64,000 nucleotides of DNA from Pseudanabaena sp. PCC 6802 (GTDB lineage Bacteria > Cyanobacteriota > Cyanobacteriia > Pseudanabaenales > Pseudanabaenaceae), in contig NZ_KB235910.1 of the NCBI RefSeq assembly GCF_000332175.1, forward strand, positions 674,278 to 738,277, in the 5' to 3' direction. Shown piece after piece: positions 43,420 through 54,359 of this stretch. The notes under the pieces were generated by a model. The model was not told the DNA's origin, made no database searches, and saw only the letters and a list, made by a program, of their open reading frames with translations. Position 1 is the stretch's first letter. Every line of letters begins with the position of its first letter. The translations under genes and the position numbers were made by a program.

Positions 43420-46035
43420 CTACCGACTAGCAGGCGCGGGCATTCCCAAAATATCCTCAATGCGGGGCATTTGTTCTAAAGGAATGACGCGACCTTCATC
43501 GGCAAACCCCTCGATCTGGTCAAAATTGAGATACTTATACAGATCACTAGCCAAGGGATCGATTTTATTTGCCACGATCGCTTTGTATTCCTCCACAGTG
43601 GGAATGCGACCGAGAAGGGCACAAACAGCCGACAACTCCGCCGAGCCTAGATAAACGCGGGCATCCTTGCCCATGCGGTTATTAAAGTTGCGCGTAGAGG
43701 TGGAGAATACGGTCGTGCCGTCGCCAACGCGAGCCTGGTTGCCCATGCACAGGCTACAACCGGGTACCTCAGTTCTGGCTCCGGCCAAGCCGAAAGTACT
43801 GTATATACCTTCTTCCTTAAGTTGATGCTCGTCCATGCGCGTGGGCGGGCAGATCCAGAGCCGCACTTTAACGGGCGGTTCTTTTTCTAATACCCTGGCC
43901 GCAGCGCGGTAATGACCGATATTGGTCATGCAGGAACCAATAAATACCTCGTCAATGCGATCGCCTGCCACTTCAGAAAGCAACTTGACGTTATCGGGAT
44001 CGTTAGGCGCGGCAACAATCGGCTCCTTAATTTCATTCAGGTCGATCTCGATAATTTCCGCATATTCGGCATCATCATCGGCGGACATGAGCACGGGATC
44101 GGCCAACCATGCTTCCATTTTGGCAACGCGACGCATAATCGTTTGGGCATCTTTATAGCCGCGTGCCACCATATTTTTGAGCAAGGCTACATTGGAGCGC
44201 AAATATTCGGACACAGTTTCAACGCTGAGTTTAATCGTGCAGCCAGCGCAGGAACGCTCGGCTGAGGCATCAGTTAGCTCAAATGCCTGCTCTACCTTCA
44301 AGTCGGGCAGACCCTCAATTTCTATGATGCGACCCGAAAAAATATTCTTCTTATTTTGCTTTGCCACCGTCAGCAATCCCTTTTGGATGGCGATGTAGGG
44401 AATGGCATTAACGACATCGCGCAGAGTAACTCCAGGCTGCAACTCGCCCTTAAAACGTACCAAAACTGATTCGGGCATGTTCAATGGCATCACGCCCAGG
44501 GCAGCAGCAAAAGCTACCAAACCAGAGCCAGCGGGGAAGGAAATCCCCAAGGGGAAGCGGGTATGCGAGTCGCCACCCGTACCCACAGTATCGGGCAGTA
44601 GCATCCGGTTGAGCCAGGAGTGAATGATGCCATCGCCGACATGTAGCGCTACACCACCCCGCGTCGAGAAAAAGTCAGGTAACTCGTGGTGCGTTTTAAT
44701 ATCAGTGGGTTTGGGATAGGCAGCCGTATGGCAAAAGCTCTGCATCACTAGATCCGCACTAAAGCCCAAGCAGGCAAGTTCCTGCAACTCATCGCGAGTC
44801 ATGGGGCCTGTCGTATCCTGCGAGCCTACTGTAGTCATCATCGGTTCGCAGGCTGTACCCGGTCGCACGCCTGGCAGCCCACAGGCTTTGCCTACCATTT
44901 TCTGCGCCAGAGTAAAGCCTTTACCCGTGTCAGCCGGATCTTGGGGACGGGTAAATAGTTCGCTCACTGGCAGTTCCAGAGCATGGCGCACTTTATCCGT
45001 AAGGCCGCGCCCAATAATTAGGGGGATGCGACCGCCAGCGCGGACTTCATCGGCGATCGTGCTGGGTGCGAGTTCAAATGTGGCGAGAGTTTCACCTGTG
45101 TCACGATCGGTAATTTTACCCGCACGGGTATGAATGGTAATTACCATACCTGTTTCCAGTTTGGTGACATCGCATTGAATAGGTAATGCACCAGCATCTT
45201 CAGCCGTATTAAAGAAGATAGGCGCGATCGCTCCACCGAGAATCACTCCACCGGAGCGCTTATTCGGAATGTAGGGAATATCTTGACCGATGTGCCAGAG
45301 GACGGAGTTGATAGCCGACTTGCGCGACGAGCCCGTGCCGACTACATCACCGACATAGGCGACGGGGTAGCCATTTTGCTTGAGTCGAGCGATCGTCGCA
45401 AGGGAGTCGGGTAGTCTGGACTCCAACATGCTGAGCGCGTGGAGTGGAATATCAGGGCGAGAGAATGCCTGCGATGCTGGAGATAGATCGTCTGTATTGG
45501 TTTCCCCTGGCACTTTAAACACGTTAACGGTAATGGTTTCAGCTAGGGGTGGACGACTCGTAAACCAGGTTGCCGCTGCCCAGTCGTCAATTACCTGCTT
45601 GGCATGGGGATTCGTATCCGCTAATTCCAGAACCTGATGCCAGGTATCGAACACCAGGAGGGTTTTGCTCAGAGCTTTGGCCGCCTCGCCACCTAGAGCC
45701 GCATGGGACAGCAGATCCACCAGGGCTTGCACGTTGTAGCCGCCAACCATCGTGCCTAGTAATTCCACTGCTAAAGCTGGGGAAACTAGAGGGGATTGAA
45801 TTTTGTTGTGGGCGATCGCGCTTAAGAAGCCAGCTTTGACATAGGCAGCGCTATCCACCCCAGGCGGAATGCGATCGCGCAGTAATTCCAGCAAGAATTC
45901 CGCTTCTCCATCGGCTGGCTGCTGCAGTAGCTCGCACAGGTCAGCAGTTTGCCGAGCGTTAAGGGGTAACGGCGGGATACCAAGTTGCGCGCGTTCGGCA
46001 ACGCGATCGCGATAGGCTGACAGCATATTTGACAT
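43420..46035 (-). CDS. acnB: Aconitate hydratase B
   Basis: The 871-residue enzyme interconverts citrate and isocitrate using a [4Fe-4S] cluster. Cluster Cys residues are in [20 protein letters not shown] and near [19 protein letters not shown]. The N-terminal HEAT-like region (about 20-155) is the hallmark of the B form, and [19 protein letters not shown] is the core. It is the usual cyanobacterial aconitase and feeds 2-oxoglutarate synthesis for nitrogen assimilation. It is divergent from glnB. Confidence 0.96.
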   Translation of the reverse strand: MSNMLSAYRDRVAERAQLGIPPLPLNARQTADLCELLQQPADGEAEFLLELLRDRIPPGVDSAAYVKAGFLSAIAHNKIQSPLVSPALAVELLGTMVGGYNVQALVDLLSHAALGGEAAKALSKTLLVFDTWHQVLELADTNPHAKQVIDDWAAATWFTSRPPLAETITVNVFKVPGETNTDDLSPASQAFSRPDIPLHALSMLESRLPDSLATIARLKQNGYPVAYVGDVVGTGSSRKSAINSVLWHIGQDIPYIPNKRSGGVILGGAIAPIFFNTAEDAGALPIQCDVTKLETGMVITIHTRAGKITDRDTGETLATFELAPSTIADEVRAGGRIPLIIGRGLTDKVRHALELPVSELFTRPQDPADTGKGFTLAQKMVGKACGLPGVRPGTACEPMMTTVGSQDTTGPMTRDELQELACLGFSADLVMQSFCHTAAYPKPTDIKTHHELPDFFSTRGGVALHVGDGIIHSWLNRMLLPDTVGTGGDSHTRFPLGISFPAGSGLVAFAAALGVMPLNMPESVLVRFKGELQPGVTLRDVVNAIPYIAIQKGLLTVAKQNKKNIFSGRIIEIEGLPDLKVEQAFELTDASAERSCAGCTIKLSVETVSEYLRSNVALLKNMVARGYKDAQTIMRRVAKMEAWLADPVLMSADDDAEYAEIIEIDLNEIKEPIVAAPNDPDNVKLLSEVAGDRIDEVFIGSCMTNIGHYRAAARVLEKEPPVKVRLWICPPTRMDEHQLKEEGIYSTFGLAGARTEVPGCSLCMGNQARVGDGTTVFSTSTRNFNNRMGKDARVYLGSAELSAVCALLGRIPTVEEYKAIVANKIDPLASDLYKYLNFDQIEGFADEGRVIPLEQMPRIEDILGMPAPASR

Positions 46036-46719
<684 letters not shown>

Positions 46720-46736
46720 GAGATTTCTGGCAAAGA

Positions 46737-46856
46737 AAATACCCGTAGGGGCAGCGCCCCCGTGCCTGCCCTCAATCAATCGGGGCGATCCCCTTTGGGA
46801 TGCGTGCCGCCGCAGGGGGGGTGCCCCTGCAATTATCGGTATATTTTTGCATGGTA
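46737..46856. repeat. GC-rich palindromic repeat after glnB
   Basis: AAAATACCCGTAGGGGCAGC at the left and TGCAATTATCGGTATATTTT at the right are partly inverted. Inside lie GGGGCAGCGCCCC and GGGCGATCCCC. It shares its GGGGCAG core with the fragments in dnaX. The rest of the gap to 47,045 has the terminator only. Confidence 0.55.
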
Positions 46857-46906
46857 ATCTTCTAGTAGTCTGAGCCGAACATTAAAATCGATCTAAATAT
46901 AAGAGG

Positions 46907-46937
46907 CTCTTCTTGCTGCTATGCAGAAGAGTTTTTT
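46907..46937 (+). terminator. Rho-independent terminator downstream of glnB
   Basis: CTCTTCT and AGAAGAG form a 7-bp stem around TGCTGCTATGC, then TTTTTTA. It probably ends the glnB transcript after the repeat. Confidence 0.75.
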
Positions 46938-47045
46938 ATTTTATACTTTTTATGCTTAACGTTTAGGGCATTGTTGTTAGTATCAACACTCAAAACTGAT
47001 GGACTGACGCTTCGATCTGGGTAATGGGTAAATGCTGTAAAACAC

Positions 47046-48428
47046 ATGACTAATGGTCGCTCGCCTCAAGGCTTTCTTATTCGTATTTCCTCTACAACTG
47101 ATAGCGATCGCGAGGTAATCTCTCTGTTCGACGATATCGCGATCGTAATTGGGCGCGATCCCAGGTGCGATGTCGCGATCGATCCAGAACTTTATGGTTC
47201 GGTATCTAGACGGCATGCTGAGATCAGGGCCAACTTCAATTTTGGGGTACGCCGTTGGGAAATCTGCGACCTTGATAGTGCCAATGGTACGTTTATCAAC
47301 GGTCAGCGCCTGTCCGGGTGTCAGGTTTTGCAAATTGGCGATCGCATCACGCTCAGTCAAAAAGGCCCGATCTTTGAATTTCAAACAGACGATCGCAGTT
47401 ATGCAACTCGACTCGAAGCTAATTCCGGTAGTCATCAGCCCACGTCTTTAACTCTGACGCAACTGGTGCCGATCATCTCAACTGGTGGCGATCTGTTCCA
47501 CAAAGCCTACCTCGTTCCAGCGATCTTCACCGTCTTGTCTGTCGTCCTGCTGTTTGCCTCCTTAGGCAATACATGGCAGTTTAACCTGGTGCTGTCTGTT
47601 TATATTAGTGCGGCGGCCTACTACTTTGTCTACCAACTTTGCCAGAAACCAAAACCCTGGTGGGTATTGCTAGGCGTTACGCTCACAACAATCCTGATTA
47701 TACGCAGCCCCATCCTCAGATTGTTTATCTGGTTCTTTCGAGAAATCCTGCCTGGCAGTCCACCTACAGGGGATACAAACTTCCTGATCGTACTGGTCAA
47801 CATGTTCTTCGGTACCGGCTTGATGGAAGAACTGTTGAAGGCTCTGCCAGTACTGGCGGTATGGGGCATTGGCGATCGACTGAAACAGCCCTGGCGCGAT
47901 CGCATCGGTGTATTTGAGCCTCTAGATGGCATTCTGCTGGGCACTGCTTCCGCCGTAGGGTTTACCCTGCTAGAAACCTTGGGGCAATACGTACCATTGG
48001 TGACGCAAGCAGCCGGAAACGAGGCTGGCTTGCAAATTTTGATCCCGCGAGTATTGGGTTCTGTGTCTGGGCATATGGCCTATAGCGGCTATCTGGGTTA
48101 CTTCATTGGGTTGAGCGTTCTCAAGCCTACGAAGCGGTGGCAAATTCTCGGAGTCGGTTATATAAGTGCTTCTTTGCTCCATGCCCTTTGGAACGCCTTT
48201 AGCACTTTAGGGGGAGTCAACCAGCAAAACTTCTGGCTGTTATCGTTTGTCGGTATCTTGTCCTATGCTTTTCTGGCCGCCGCGATTCTTAAAGCGCGCA
48301 CGTTCTCGCCCAAGCGCAAAACTTCAAGCGGCGGCGGTACGAATCCCGCAGGGAATCGCCGCCGCCGTCCAGCCAGAAACCTGAACCAAACTATCGCTAG
48401 TCCAGATCTGGATTCCGACAAGGAATAG
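47046..48428 (+). CDS. FHA domain fused to a PrsW-type membrane protease
   Basis: In this 460-residue protein an N-terminal FHA domain (about 10-110) has IGRDPRCDVAI, the Ser-Arg-Arg-His of SVSRRHAEI and DLDSANGTFINGQRL, which bind phospho-Thr. The rest has about eight hydrophobic segments. EELLKALPVLAVWG, GFTLLETLGQYV and LLHALWNAFS match the E-E-x-x-K, F-x-x-x-E and H-x-x-x-N motifs of PrsW, a glutamic-type intramembrane protease. A basic tail (RRRRPARNLNQ) ends it. An FHA front end would let Ser/Thr kinases steer proteolysis. Substrates are unknown. Confidence 0.85.
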   Translation: MTNGRSPQGFLIRISSTTDSDREVISLFDDIAIVIGRDPRCDVAIDPELYGSVSRRHAEIRANFNFGVRRWEICDLDSANGTFINGQRLSGCQVLQIGDRITLSQKGPIFEFQTDDRSYATRLEANSGSHQPTSLTLTQLVPIISTGGDLFHKAYLVPAIFTVLSVVLLFASLGNTWQFNLVLSVYISAAAYYFVYQLCQKPKPWWVLLGVTLTTILIIRSPILRLFIWFFREILPGSPPTGDTNFLIVLVNMFFGTGLMEELLKALPVLAVWGIGDRLKQPWRDRIGVFEPLDGILLGTASAVGFTLLETLGQYVPLVTQAAGNEAGLQILIPRVLGSVSGHMAYSGYLGYFIGLSVLKPTKRWQILGVGYISASLLHALWNAFSTLGGVNQQNFWLLSFVGILSYAFLAAAILKARTFSPKRKTSSGGGTNPAGNRRRRPARNLNQTIASPDLDSDKE

Positions 48429-48473
48429 CGATCGCTTAGGAGCGATCGGAACGTCCCTACATCCTAATCTCCA

Positions 48474-48968
48474 CTATTCCAGCAGGCTGCGCAGCATCCA
48501 GGCCGTTTTTTCATGCACCTGCATCCGCTGAGTCAGCAGATCTGCCGTAGGTTCGTCGTTTGCCTTGTCTACTACAGGGAAAATGGAGCGGGCTGTCCGC
48601 ACCACCGCTTCCTGCCCTTCCACCAGTAAAGCGATCATCTCTTCCGCTTTAGGTACGCCCTCCGTTTCTTTAATGGAGGTGAGCTTGGCATAGTCCGAGT
48701 ATGTACCTGGCGCTGGGAATCCCAAAGAGCGAATCCGCTCGGCAATTAAGTCAACTGCAAGTGCTAGTTCCGTATATTGCCCCTCAAACATGAGGTGTAG
48801 TGTATTGAACATCGGCCCAGTGACGTTCCAGTGGAAGTTGTGGGTCTTGAGGTATAGGGTATAGGTGTCAGCTAAGAGCCGAGACAACCCATCGGCAATT
48901 TCCTTTCTATCTTTTGCATCAATCCCCAAGTCAATTACCATGCTTCCCTTCACATTATCTTTACCCAT
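48474..48968 (-). CDS. dps: Dps/ferritin-like DNA-protecting protein
   Basis: The 164-residue protein follows [25 protein letters not shown] and [15 protein letters not shown] carry the intersubunit ferroxidase residues of Dps. It forms a dodecamer that stores iron and binds DNA under peroxide stress. The C-terminal ends [11 protein letters not shown]. Cyanobacteria have several Dps types. Family D repeat remains lie just upstream. Confidence 0.93.
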   Translation of the reverse strand: MGKDNVKGSMVIDLGIDAKDRKEIADGLSRLLADTYTLYLKTHNFHWNVTGPMFNTLHLMFEGQYTELALAVDLIAERIRSLGFPAPGTYSDYAKLTSIKETEGVPKAEEMIALLVEGQEAVVRTARSIFPVVDKANDEPTADLLTQRMQVHEKTAWMLRSLLE

Positions 48969-49000
48969 ATGGTTTTCTCCTAACTCAAATAATTTTGATT

Positions 49001-49107
49001 TATACCAAATCCTGTTTAGTTACCCCTCTTTACTTGAAGTCCGCCTTTGCGGACTTTGCTTGCCTAGCTGCGACTTCAGTCGCCAGGCAATATGTAGGAA
49101 TAATTAA
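49001..49107. repeat. Dispersed repeat family D, copy 2 (reverse, truncated)
   Basis: TATACCAAATCCTGTTTAGT through GAAGTCCGCCTTTGCGGACT and CTGCGACTTCAGTCGCCAGG to GGAATAATTAAC is the reverse of the element at 1,680-1,796. The far terminal GATTTGGTAT end is missing. It lies in front of dps. Confidence 0.7.
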
Positions 49108-49208
49108 CATCGACAAGAGCCTGTAGCCCCACGCAGCACCAGTAAACCTAGCGACCGATCGAGCCTTTCCAGTCTATGCACAAATGACTGTTTTGGTAGC
49201 ATCGACCG

Positions 49209-49472
49209 CTACGCCAGATGCATTCTCAACACCGATCGCGGTGCTCGGCGTACATTACACAGAATCGTTTCGTGGCCTAACCGCGTACAGGCTTCATAGC
49301 GATGGCATCCCGAAAATCCATAATATTCACCGTCTACTTCCAGTACGTCTATAGGCTCTTGCAAGCCAATTTCCGCGATCGACCGCATCAGTTTTTCCAC
49401 TTTAGAGGTATCGTTCTGTCGATATAAAGGTCGGCGAATTTGCTGTATCGGAATTGCTTGAACTCTGATCAT
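49209..49472 (-). CDS. srxA: Sulfiredoxin
   Basis: From ATG at 49,472 (MIRVQAIPIQQIRRP) the protein has about 87 residues. YYGFSGCHRYEACTRLGHET contains F-S-G-C-H-R, where the Cys attacks the overoxidised sulfinic Cys of 2-Cys peroxiredoxins and ATP drives the repair. It is a small ParB-like fold, and length and motif fit the cyanobacterial form. A GTG at 49,481 is an alternative start. It is isolated from peroxiredoxin genes, the nearest being PrxQ. Confidence 0.93.
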   Translation of the reverse strand: MIRVQAIPIQQIRRPLYRQNDTSKVEKLMRSIAEIGLQEPIDVLEVDGEYYGFSGCHRYEACTRLGHETILCNVRRAPRSVLRMHLA

Positions 49473-49537
49473 CACTTTCACATTTATTTACTGCATAAAT
49501 CATACTCATAACGAGTACGAGTTGTCAACTATGCAGA

Positions 49538-49642
49538 TATAGCTATGGCCAATAGGCTTAGGACGGGGTACAGGGGTAGAACCCCCTGCGTGGGGGCTGC
49601 GCCCCCACACCCCCTGTCCTCACAGATCTGTCTACGGCTATA
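49538..49642. repeat. Dispersed repeat family A (forward)
   Basis: TATAGCTATGGCCAATAGGC through GGTACAGGGGTAGAACCCCC and TGGGGGCTGCGCCCCCACAC to CCTCACAGATCTGTCTACGG plus CTATA. It is near the consensus. Confidence 0.88.
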
Positions 49643-49669
49643 TTTTGCATAAACGCACTGCCTTGAATA

Positions 49670-50452
49670 TCAAGTGAGGTTCAGCCCCCCATCTACAATC
49701 AAAATCTCGCCCGTAAGATAGTGACTGGCAATAAGCATAGAAGCTACTTGCGCGATCTCCTCCGGTTGCGCTCCCCGTCCCATCGGCGATCGCTCCTCCC
49801 AAAGCTTTCGTGCTGCTGTCCAGTTCTCGCTCATCGGAGTCTCGACTAAACCCGGTGCGATCGCATTTACGCGAATCATTGGTGCAAGGCTCAAAGCAAG
49901 CAGACTTGTCATATGGTTAAGAGCAGCTTTGCTAGCGGCATATGGGATTGAGGCCCCCTTAGGGCGAATACCTGCATGGGAACTGATATTAAGAATGCAA
50001 CTGGGGTATTCGCGACTTGATGCCTGGCGTAAAGCCGTTTCAGCCTCTGCAATGAGCGTCCAGGGCGCGATAACGTTGACCTCGTAGAGATCTCGCCAGA
50101 TCTCTGCTGAAGCTTCCTTAAGAGAAGCATGTGGAATCGTGGCGCTAATGCCCGCATTATTTACCAATACATCCAGCCGATCGTGCTGCGACAACACCTT
50201 GGCAATCAAACCGCGAGCTTGACTTTGGTCTGCCAGATCTGCTTGTGAATAAGACGAACCAGGGTAAGCTTTTGCTAATGCTTGCCCAGTTATTACTGAA
50301 GACTTGGAATGAAAAGCAATGACAAATCCGTCCTCAGCAAGTCGGTTGGCAATTGCCAACCCTATGCCAGATGTTGAACCAGTGACGAGGGCAACCCTCT
50401 TGTTGCTTTTAAATTCGGTCATTACGTTTGCTCGTAGCTTTTGCTGACCCAT
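49670..50452 (-). CDS. Short-chain dehydrogenase/reductase
   Basis: In this 260-residue SDR the NAD(P)-binding motif TGSTSGIGLAIANRL is near residue 20. NNAGISA, the Ser of ILNISSHAGIR and Y-x-x-x-K in IPYAASKAALNHM form the active site. The C-terminal GEILIVDGGLNLT is the family end. Substrate cannot be read. FabG-like ketoacyl reductase or a glucose-dehydrogenase-like enzyme are both possible. It is isolated from pathway genes, with family A repeats on either side. Confidence 0.88.
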   Translation of the reverse strand: MGQQKLRANVMTEFKSNKRVALVTGSTSGIGLAIANRLAEDGFVIAFHSKSSVITGQALAKAYPGSSYSQADLADQSQARGLIAKVLSQHDRLDVLVNNAGISATIPHASLKEASAEIWRDLYEVNVIAPWTLIAEAETALRQASSREYPSCILNISSHAGIRPKGASIPYAASKAALNHMTSLLALSLAPMIRVNAIAPGLVETPMSENWTAARKLWEERSPMGRGAQPEEIAQVASMLIASHYLTGEILIVDGGLNLT

Positions 50453-50486
50453 AATTATGTGGTTTTATGCCTGAAATAATTCGTGG

Positions 50487-50590
50487 TATAGCTATAGTCA
50501 ACAGGCTTAGGACGGGGTGCAGGGGTGAAACCCCTGCGTGGGGGCGCAGCCCCCACACCCCCTGTCCTAACAGATCTGTCTATGGCTATA
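50487..50590. repeat. Dispersed repeat family A (forward)
   Basis: TATAGCTATAGTCAACAGGC through GTGCAGGGGTGAAACCCCTG and GGGGGCGCAGCCCCCACACC to CCTAACAGATCTGTCTATGG plus CTATA. It is close to the consensus and lies between the SDR gene and ftsY. Confidence 0.9.
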
Positions 50591-50706
50591 GGTCTTAAAG
50601 ATAAAGAGTCGAAGAGATTAAACTATCTATTATTTAGTCCGGGTTTGGCATAAACTGGATTGATTATGCTTTAGATACGGCAGTAGGTAAGGTAAGCAAT
50701 ATAAGC

Positions 50707-52356
50707 ATGACATTTAACTGGTTTAGACGGGAATATGACGAAGAAGAGGGGAACGCGAAAGAAACTACCCCTCAAGGCTCTGCTGAGAAAGTAGCAGATG
50801 ATAATCCTACGCCCGTTGCATCGACTGCTGCTTCTACCCAATCCCAAGAACTGCTTAACTGGGCAAAGGCTGCCTATAGCAATATTCAAAAGCAACAGGT
50901 TCACCAAGCTCCTCTTCCTACTGCCGCCCAGGCGGAGTCAACACCTTTAGCTGCACCAGATACATCAACCGTAGAAATACCTGGTTCGGATGCTGTAGGT
51001 GCCGAATCTGAGCCGACAGTTGCAGCAATTCCCGAGCCAGTTTCCCAGATCGCCGCAACCACAACAGAACCTCAGGCTGTCGATACAGATCGAACTACCC
51101 CACCAGAATCATCTACACCAGAAGAAATTCCAGCCGTAGAACCTCCACCAGAACCCACAGAGGCATTGCCGTTTTGGGCGCAGTCAGAAGCCGATCGCCA
51201 GGCCCGCATCGCAGCACTGGCAGCTAACGCGATCGCCGAACCGACACCTGCCACACCATCTAAACCCGTAGAGTCGATCGCCCCACCGACACCTTCACCC
51301 ATAAAAACCTTACCAACAGAAGTAGAGCCAGCGATCGCTTTTGATGAAGGATTCCTCTGGTCGGCAGAAATTCTCGCCGCCCAAGGGCGCAAACCTGAAG
51401 ATATTTCCATCGAAGAAATTACCTGGCTCAAGCAACTCCGACAGGGGCTGAATAAAACCAGATTAAATCTGGTGAACCAACTCAAGTCTCTAGTCGGTCA
51501 AGGCCCTCTAAATGCAGAGGCTGTAGATGAAATCGAAGCTTTACTCTTGCAAGCGGATGTGGGAGTCGCAGCAACGGATCGCATAGTCGAGGCTTTGCAA
51601 ACCAAACTGAAAGCGGAAGTTTTGCCACCCGAGGCCGGAATTGCATTTCTCAAACAAATCCTGTGTCAAATCCTGGATGCTCCTCTTGCTAGTCGAGGCA
51701 AGCAGAAATTTAGTCCTGTATTTGCACCTAAGAAAAATCAGCTCAATATCTGGTTAATGACAGGAGTAAATGGGGCGGGGAAAACCACCACAATCGGTAA
51801 AATTGCCCATATTGCCCGAAAATCTGGCTATAGTACCCTGATCGCCGCCGCAGATACATTTAGGGCAGCAGCAGTACAACAGGTTCAGGTTTGGGGCGAT
51901 CGCGCTCAAGTAGAAGTAATTGCCAATGTCGGCCAAAACACAGATCCCGCAGCAGTAGTTTTTGATGCTATTATGGCTGCGCAAGCACGAGGTACGGAAC
52001 TGCTTTTAGTCGATACTGCTGGAAGGCTCCAAAATAAAAAGAACCTCATGGAAGAACTCAGCAAAATTCGGCGTATTGTTGACAAAAAAGCATCAGATGC
52101 TAATGTAGAATCCCTACTAGTTTTAGATGCCACGCTAGGACAAAATGGATTGCGCCAAGCAGAGGTTTTTGCTGGCTCCGCCGGGATCAGTGGTGTGGTT
52201 CTCACTAAACTAGACGGTACTGCCAAGGGAGGTGTGGCGCTGGCAGTTGTCCAACAGCTTAATTTACCCATTCGATTTATTGGTGCTGGCGAAGGCATTG
52301 AGGATCTCAGACCATTTTCTAGTTACGAATTTGTCGAAGCGTTATTAAGTAGTTGA
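50707..52356 (+). CDS. ftsY: Signal recognition particle receptor FtsY
   Basis: The 549-residue protein starts with a long acidic Pro/Glu/Ala region (about 1-225) typical of cyanobacterial FtsY. The NG GTPase follows: G1 TGVNGAGKTTTIGKIA (about 353), DTFRAAA, DTAGRLQNKKNLMEEL (G3), TKLDGTAKGG (G4) and a closing GAGEGIEDLRPFSSYEFVEA. It docks ribosome-SRP complexes at the membrane. It is followed closely by the PP2C gene. Confidence 0.96.
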   Translation: MTFNWFRREYDEEEGNAKETTPQGSAEKVADDNPTPVASTAASTQSQELLNWAKAAYSNIQKQQVHQAPLPTAAQAESTPLAAPDTSTVEIPGSDAVGAESEPTVAAIPEPVSQIAATTTEPQAVDTDRTTPPESSTPEEIPAVEPPPEPTEALPFWAQSEADRQARIAALAANAIAEPTPATPSKPVESIAPPTPSPIKTLPTEVEPAIAFDEGFLWSAEILAAQGRKPEDISIEEITWLKQLRQGLNKTRLNLVNQLKSLVGQGPLNAEAVDEIEALLLQADVGVAATDRIVEALQTKLKAEVLPPEAGIAFLKQILCQILDAPLASRGKQKFSPVFAPKKNQLNIWLMTGVNGAGKTTTIGKIAHIARKSGYSTLIAAADTFRAAAVQQVQVWGDRAQVEVIANVGQNTDPAAVVFDAIMAAQARGTELLLVDTAGRLQNKKNLMEELSKIRRIVDKKASDANVESLLVLDATLGQNGLRQAEVFAGSAGISGVVLTKLDGTAKGGVALAVVQQLNLPIRFIGAGEGIEDLRPFSSYEFVEALLSS

Positions 52357-52388
52357 AGTTAACCCAACCTAACTATTTGGTTTCTTCT

Positions 52389-53759
52389 ATGTCCGTATCA
52401 CCTATCCGTCGACAACCGCCACAAGTTAAAGGGTCAGTTCCTGGCTCTACAATTTTGGTGGTTGACGATCTCAAGGAACTCGTGACGCGGCTTAATCAGG
52501 AACAAGCCAAAATTCAAGAGTTACTCAGTTTCTTGGGCTTTGCTTTAAGAAGCTTTACAAATCTCAATCAATTTTTAGAACTAATTCCCTTGATTGCCAG
52601 CCGCGTTACGGATGCTGATGGTGGAGCGTTAATTCGGTTTAAGTCCAGCGGGCAGATGCTCTTAGAGTCCTTACATTGCCCCGACAGTGGCTTTAATGGC
52701 ATGAAGTGCCGCCAACTGCGATCGGTAATTGAGCGGGCAATTCAAGAGGTGATTTCTGGTTCCAATGCCGCACTGGACGATATGGTACGCAGCTACCTCG
52801 GGCCAGGTGTGAAACTGTTTGGTACATCAGTTTTAGTCAAAAATGTCGTACAGGGTCGGCTGTATGTATTTAGTCGCAACCCAGAATATGCCTGGAGCGA
52901 GCAGCGCCAAAAATTAATGCGCCTGGTAGCAGACCAAACTGCTGTTGGCATTGAGAATAATAACTTGACGGCAGAACTCCTTAAAAAGGAAAGGCAAGAC
53001 AGAGAACTGGAGATTGGGGCTGAAATTCAGCATCAGTTACTACCGCGCAGTTGCCCTGTAATTGAGGGAGTAGAATTAGCTGCCAAGTGCCTCACGGCTA
53101 ATCGGGTGGGGGGAGATTACTACGACTTTATTCCCATTAATAAGGGAGAAAAATGGGGAGTGGTAATTGGTGATGTGATGGGTAAGGGAGTACCAGCGGG
53201 GCTAATCATGACTATGACCCGTGGTATGCTGCGAGCGGAAGTACTGAACGGGCATACCCCAGGTAAAATCCTGGAGCATCTCAACCAGGTGATGTATGAG
53301 GATCTGGAGAGATCGCATCGCTTTGTCACCATGTTTTATTCCGAATTTAACCCCAGGACAAAGATCTTGTCGTTTAGCAATGCGGCACACACTCCTGCCT
53401 TGTGGTGGCGATCGCAAACGAATACGATCCATGCCCTCGATACTATGGGGGCAATTATCGGTCTGGAAGTGGGTGCCAAATATGAAGAATCGGAAGTAAA
53501 GCTACAGGCTGGGGACGTAGTTCTTTACTATACGGATGGTTTTACCGAAGCTGCCAATCCTAATGGCGATCGCTTTGATGAGGAAAACTTGTACCAGGTA
53601 CTAAAATGGGCCTGTAAACATTGCGTGCCAAAATCGCCCGACATTAGTCGTCCTCAAGCTATACTCAATTATATTTTTGAGCAAGTACAAGACTTCGTTG
53701 GTAAGGATAATCATCATAGCGATGACATCACCTTAATTGTTTTAGAAGTGAAACCATAG
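52389..53759 (+). CDS. RsbU-type PP2C phosphatase with GAF domain
   Basis: From ATG 52389 (MSVSPIRRQPPQVKG) the protein has about 456 residues. A coiled or helical lead is followed by a GAF region (about 55-205), then a short coiled coil and the SpoIIE/PP2C domain. The domain has GGDYYDFIPINKGEKWGVVI, GDVMGKGVPAGLIMTMTRG, YYTDGFTEAANPNGDRF and HHSDDITLIVLEVKP. Metal Asp residues are in place. Such phosphatases dephosphorylate an anti-anti-sigma factor. An open TTG start at 52,353 overlaps ftsY by four bases. It may work with the RsbW-like protein at 17.3 kb. Confidence 0.85.
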   Translation: MSVSPIRRQPPQVKGSVPGSTILVVDDLKELVTRLNQEQAKIQELLSFLGFALRSFTNLNQFLELIPLIASRVTDADGGALIRFKSSGQMLLESLHCPDSGFNGMKCRQLRSVIERAIQEVISGSNAALDDMVRSYLGPGVKLFGTSVLVKNVVQGRLYVFSRNPEYAWSEQRQKLMRLVADQTAVGIENNNLTAELLKKERQDRELEIGAEIQHQLLPRSCPVIEGVELAAKCLTANRVGGDYYDFIPINKGEKWGVVIGDVMGKGVPAGLIMTMTRGMLRAEVLNGHTPGKILEHLNQVMYEDLERSHRFVTMFYSEFNPRTKILSFSNAAHTPALWWRSQTNTIHALDTMGAIIGLEVGAKYEESEVKLQAGDVVLYYTDGFTEAANPNGDRFDEENLYQVLKWACKHCVPKSPDISRPQAILNYIFEQVQDFVGKDNHHSDDITLIVLEVKP

Positions 53760-53806
53760 GGTATCCTCAAGCTAACTTAGAAATATAACCAAGCCAAATT
53801 TAAGCC

Positions 53807-54061
53807 ATGATCGACGTAGCTCACAACCTGATTGCCAACCTTGATATCACCAGTCTCCATCTAGGACATATGCATGTTGGGTATCTCGATTTGGATTGGG
53901 ATTTTTTACTGGCTCAGGCAAAACAAAACACCCAATTCAATCAAGATGTACTTGCTGACATGACTAAGGGATGGAATAATTTTGTTAAGTCAGGACAAGT
54001 ATGGGCGCTAATTATTGGGCTAGTACTGGGATATCTATTTAGAAGTGTAACTGCTGCTTGA
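53807..54061 (+). CDS. Small membrane-anchored protein, 84 residues
   Basis: It has a soluble N-terminal half with LDLDWDFLLAQAKQNTQFNQ and one C-terminal membrane helix (WALIIGLVLGYLFRSVTAA), so it is tail-anchored in outline. Function unknown. It lies 47 bases after the PP2C gene and 10 bases before bolA on the same strand, so an operon is likely. Confidence 0.65.
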   Translation: MIDVAHNLIANLDITSLHLGHMHVGYLDLDWDFLLAQAKQNTQFNQDVLADMTKGWNNFVKSGQVWALIIGLVLGYLFRSVTAA

Positions 54062-54071
54062 GAGTTGTCGT

Positions 54072-54359
54072 ATGGATACACAGGCTAAGATCGTAAAAAT
54101 TTTGCAAGATCGGCTTGATGCCGAGCATGTCGAGCTTGAAGATGAAAGCCACGCGCACAGACACCATCGAGGTAGAATGCACGCCCCTGCAGGTAGCGGT
54201 CATTTTAATCTGATTGTAGTCTCGCCGCAGTTTGCGGGTAAAACCCTTATGCAGCAGCATCGTCTGGTATATGACGCGCTCGCAGCAGAAATGCAAACCA
54301 CGATTCATGCCCTCTCAATTAGAGCCTATACACCTTCGCAGTGGGCAGAGATAAATTAG
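54072..54359 (+). CDS. bolA: BolA-family protein
   Basis: The 95-residue protein begins MDTQAKIVKILQDRLDAEHV, then a His-rich loop (HAHRHHRGRMH), then SGHFNLIVVSPQFAGKTLMQ and QHRLVYDALAAEMQTTIHAL. These are the BolA class II helices and the helix-turn-helix-like core. BolA partners with monothiol glutaredoxin in iron-sulfur handling, but no glutaredoxin gene is adjacent. The His stretch may aid cluster binding. Confidence 0.9.
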   Translation: MDTQAKIVKILQDRLDAEHVELEDESHAHRHHRGRMHAPAGSGHFNLIVVSPQFAGKTLMQQHRLVYDALAAEMQTTIHALSIRAYTPSQWAEIN

